A program made the translations under genes and the position numbers. This document shows positions 6,768 through 6,839 of a DNA stretch of 6,839 nucleotides, in pieces. Within the stretch, counting starts at the first letter, position 1, and each line of letters begins with the position of its first letter. The DNA is from Nitrospira sp. UBA6909. GTDB taxonomy: Bacteria; Nitrospirota; Nitrospiria; Nitrospirales; Nitrospiraceae. The notes under the pieces were generated by a model that had not been told where the DNA came from, did not search any database, and was given only the letters and a program-made list of their open reading frames with translations. Location of the stretch: positions 2,093-8,931 of the forward strand of contig DKBD01000075.1 in the NCBI GenBank assembly GCA_002451055.1, written 5' to 3'.

Positions 6768-6776
6768 ACCTCCCTT
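6768..6776 (-). promoter_or_regulatory. Shine-Dalgarno of the receptor gene, partly inside a hairpin
   Basis: AAGGGAGGT lies 5 nt before the ATG at 6762 and is a near-ideal ribosome binding site. Its first five bases are also the 3' arm of the hairpin at 6772-6788, so access could be regulated. Confidence 0.75.
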
Positions 6777-6788
6777 GTGCTCGAAGGG
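6772..6788 (-). promoter_or_regulatory. Ribosome-binding-site sequestering hairpin (expression platform candidate)
   Basis: On the minus strand CCCTT (6788-6784) pairs with AAGGG (6776-6772) across a 7-nt loop. The second arm overlaps the Shine-Dalgarno of the receptor gene. It lies about 20 nt after the B12 box, where a translational cobalamin riboswitch would carry its switching element. No T-tract follows, so translational rather than transcriptional control is favoured. Five base pairs are modest, and folding was judged only by eye. Confidence 0.5.
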
Positions 6789-6792
6789 TTGA

Positions 6793-6839
6793 GTCGAATC
6801 GACCGTCGGCTGGGTCTCCTGACTTGCGGATCGTCGCGT
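6793..6839 (-). promoter_or_regulatory. Cobalamin riboswitch, 3' portion (aptamer continues past the right edge)
   Basis: The minus strand contains GCAAGTCAGGAGACCCAGCC at 6827-6808, which closely matches the conserved B12 box near the 3' end of cobalamin aptamers (roughly AGYCMGGAGACCKGCC, from memory), with one extra base before the final GCC. A small inverted repeat GTCG/CGAC (6793-6803) follows. The 5' helices of the aptamer lie outside the window, so the full fold cannot be checked. The downstream receptor and adenosyltransferase genes are classic targets. Such elements bind adenosyl- or other cobalamins and lower expression when the vitamin is plentiful. Confidence 0.85.

Noticed and set aside
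1..6839. CRISPR arrays, tRNA or rRNA genes, insertion sequences, phage or defence genes
   Set aside because: I read both strands and saw no regularly spaced direct repeats, no cloverleaf-like segments, no transposase motifs and no terminal inverted repeats.

Overview
The window holds six complete genes and the start of a seventh, all on the minus strand. They read right to left as two functional blocks. GC content is moderately high. The gene content (an envelope with TonB-dependent uptake, a Pil-Chp-like chemosensory set and a secreted c-type haem protein of the DUF3365/Tll0287 family) points to a Gram-negative environmental bacterium. Nitrospirota (Nitrospira-like) is my best guess from protein style, but the sequence alone does not prove it.

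Block 1 (about 6839 down to 4016) is a vitamin B12 module. The right edge carries the 3' end of a cobalamin riboswitch. A small hairpin follows whose 3' arm is part of the ribosome binding site of the next gene. That gene encodes a 711-residue TonB-dependent outer-membrane receptor. After 26 nt comes a PduO-family cob(I)alamin adenosyltransferase. The likely logic is that low B12 opens translation, the receptor imports corrinoid, and the transferase converts it to adenosylcobalamin.

A 242-nt gap (3774-4015) without a convincing gene separates the blocks. It contains a weak sigma-70-like promoter candidate and a short perfect inverted repeat.

Block 2 (3773 down to 1, running off the left edge) is a signalling cluster. 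Its order is a secreted single-haem DUF3365 protein, a PilH-like single-domain response regulator, a CheW coupling protein, a methyl-accepting chemotaxis protein with a periplasmic sensor region, and the first 20 codons of what is probably a CheA-type kinase. Spacings are 40 nt, 26 nt, a 14-nt overlap and 53 nt, which fits one transcript. The receptor would signal through CheW and the kinase to the regulator, probably for type IV pilus motility. The haem protein could be a periplasmic redox or gas-sensing partner.

The best leads are the pairing of a free-standing haem sensor-like protein with a chemosensory operon, an internal duplication within that protein, the ribosome-binding-site hairpin after the riboswitch, and an in-frame stop that seems to have split the original CheW start.
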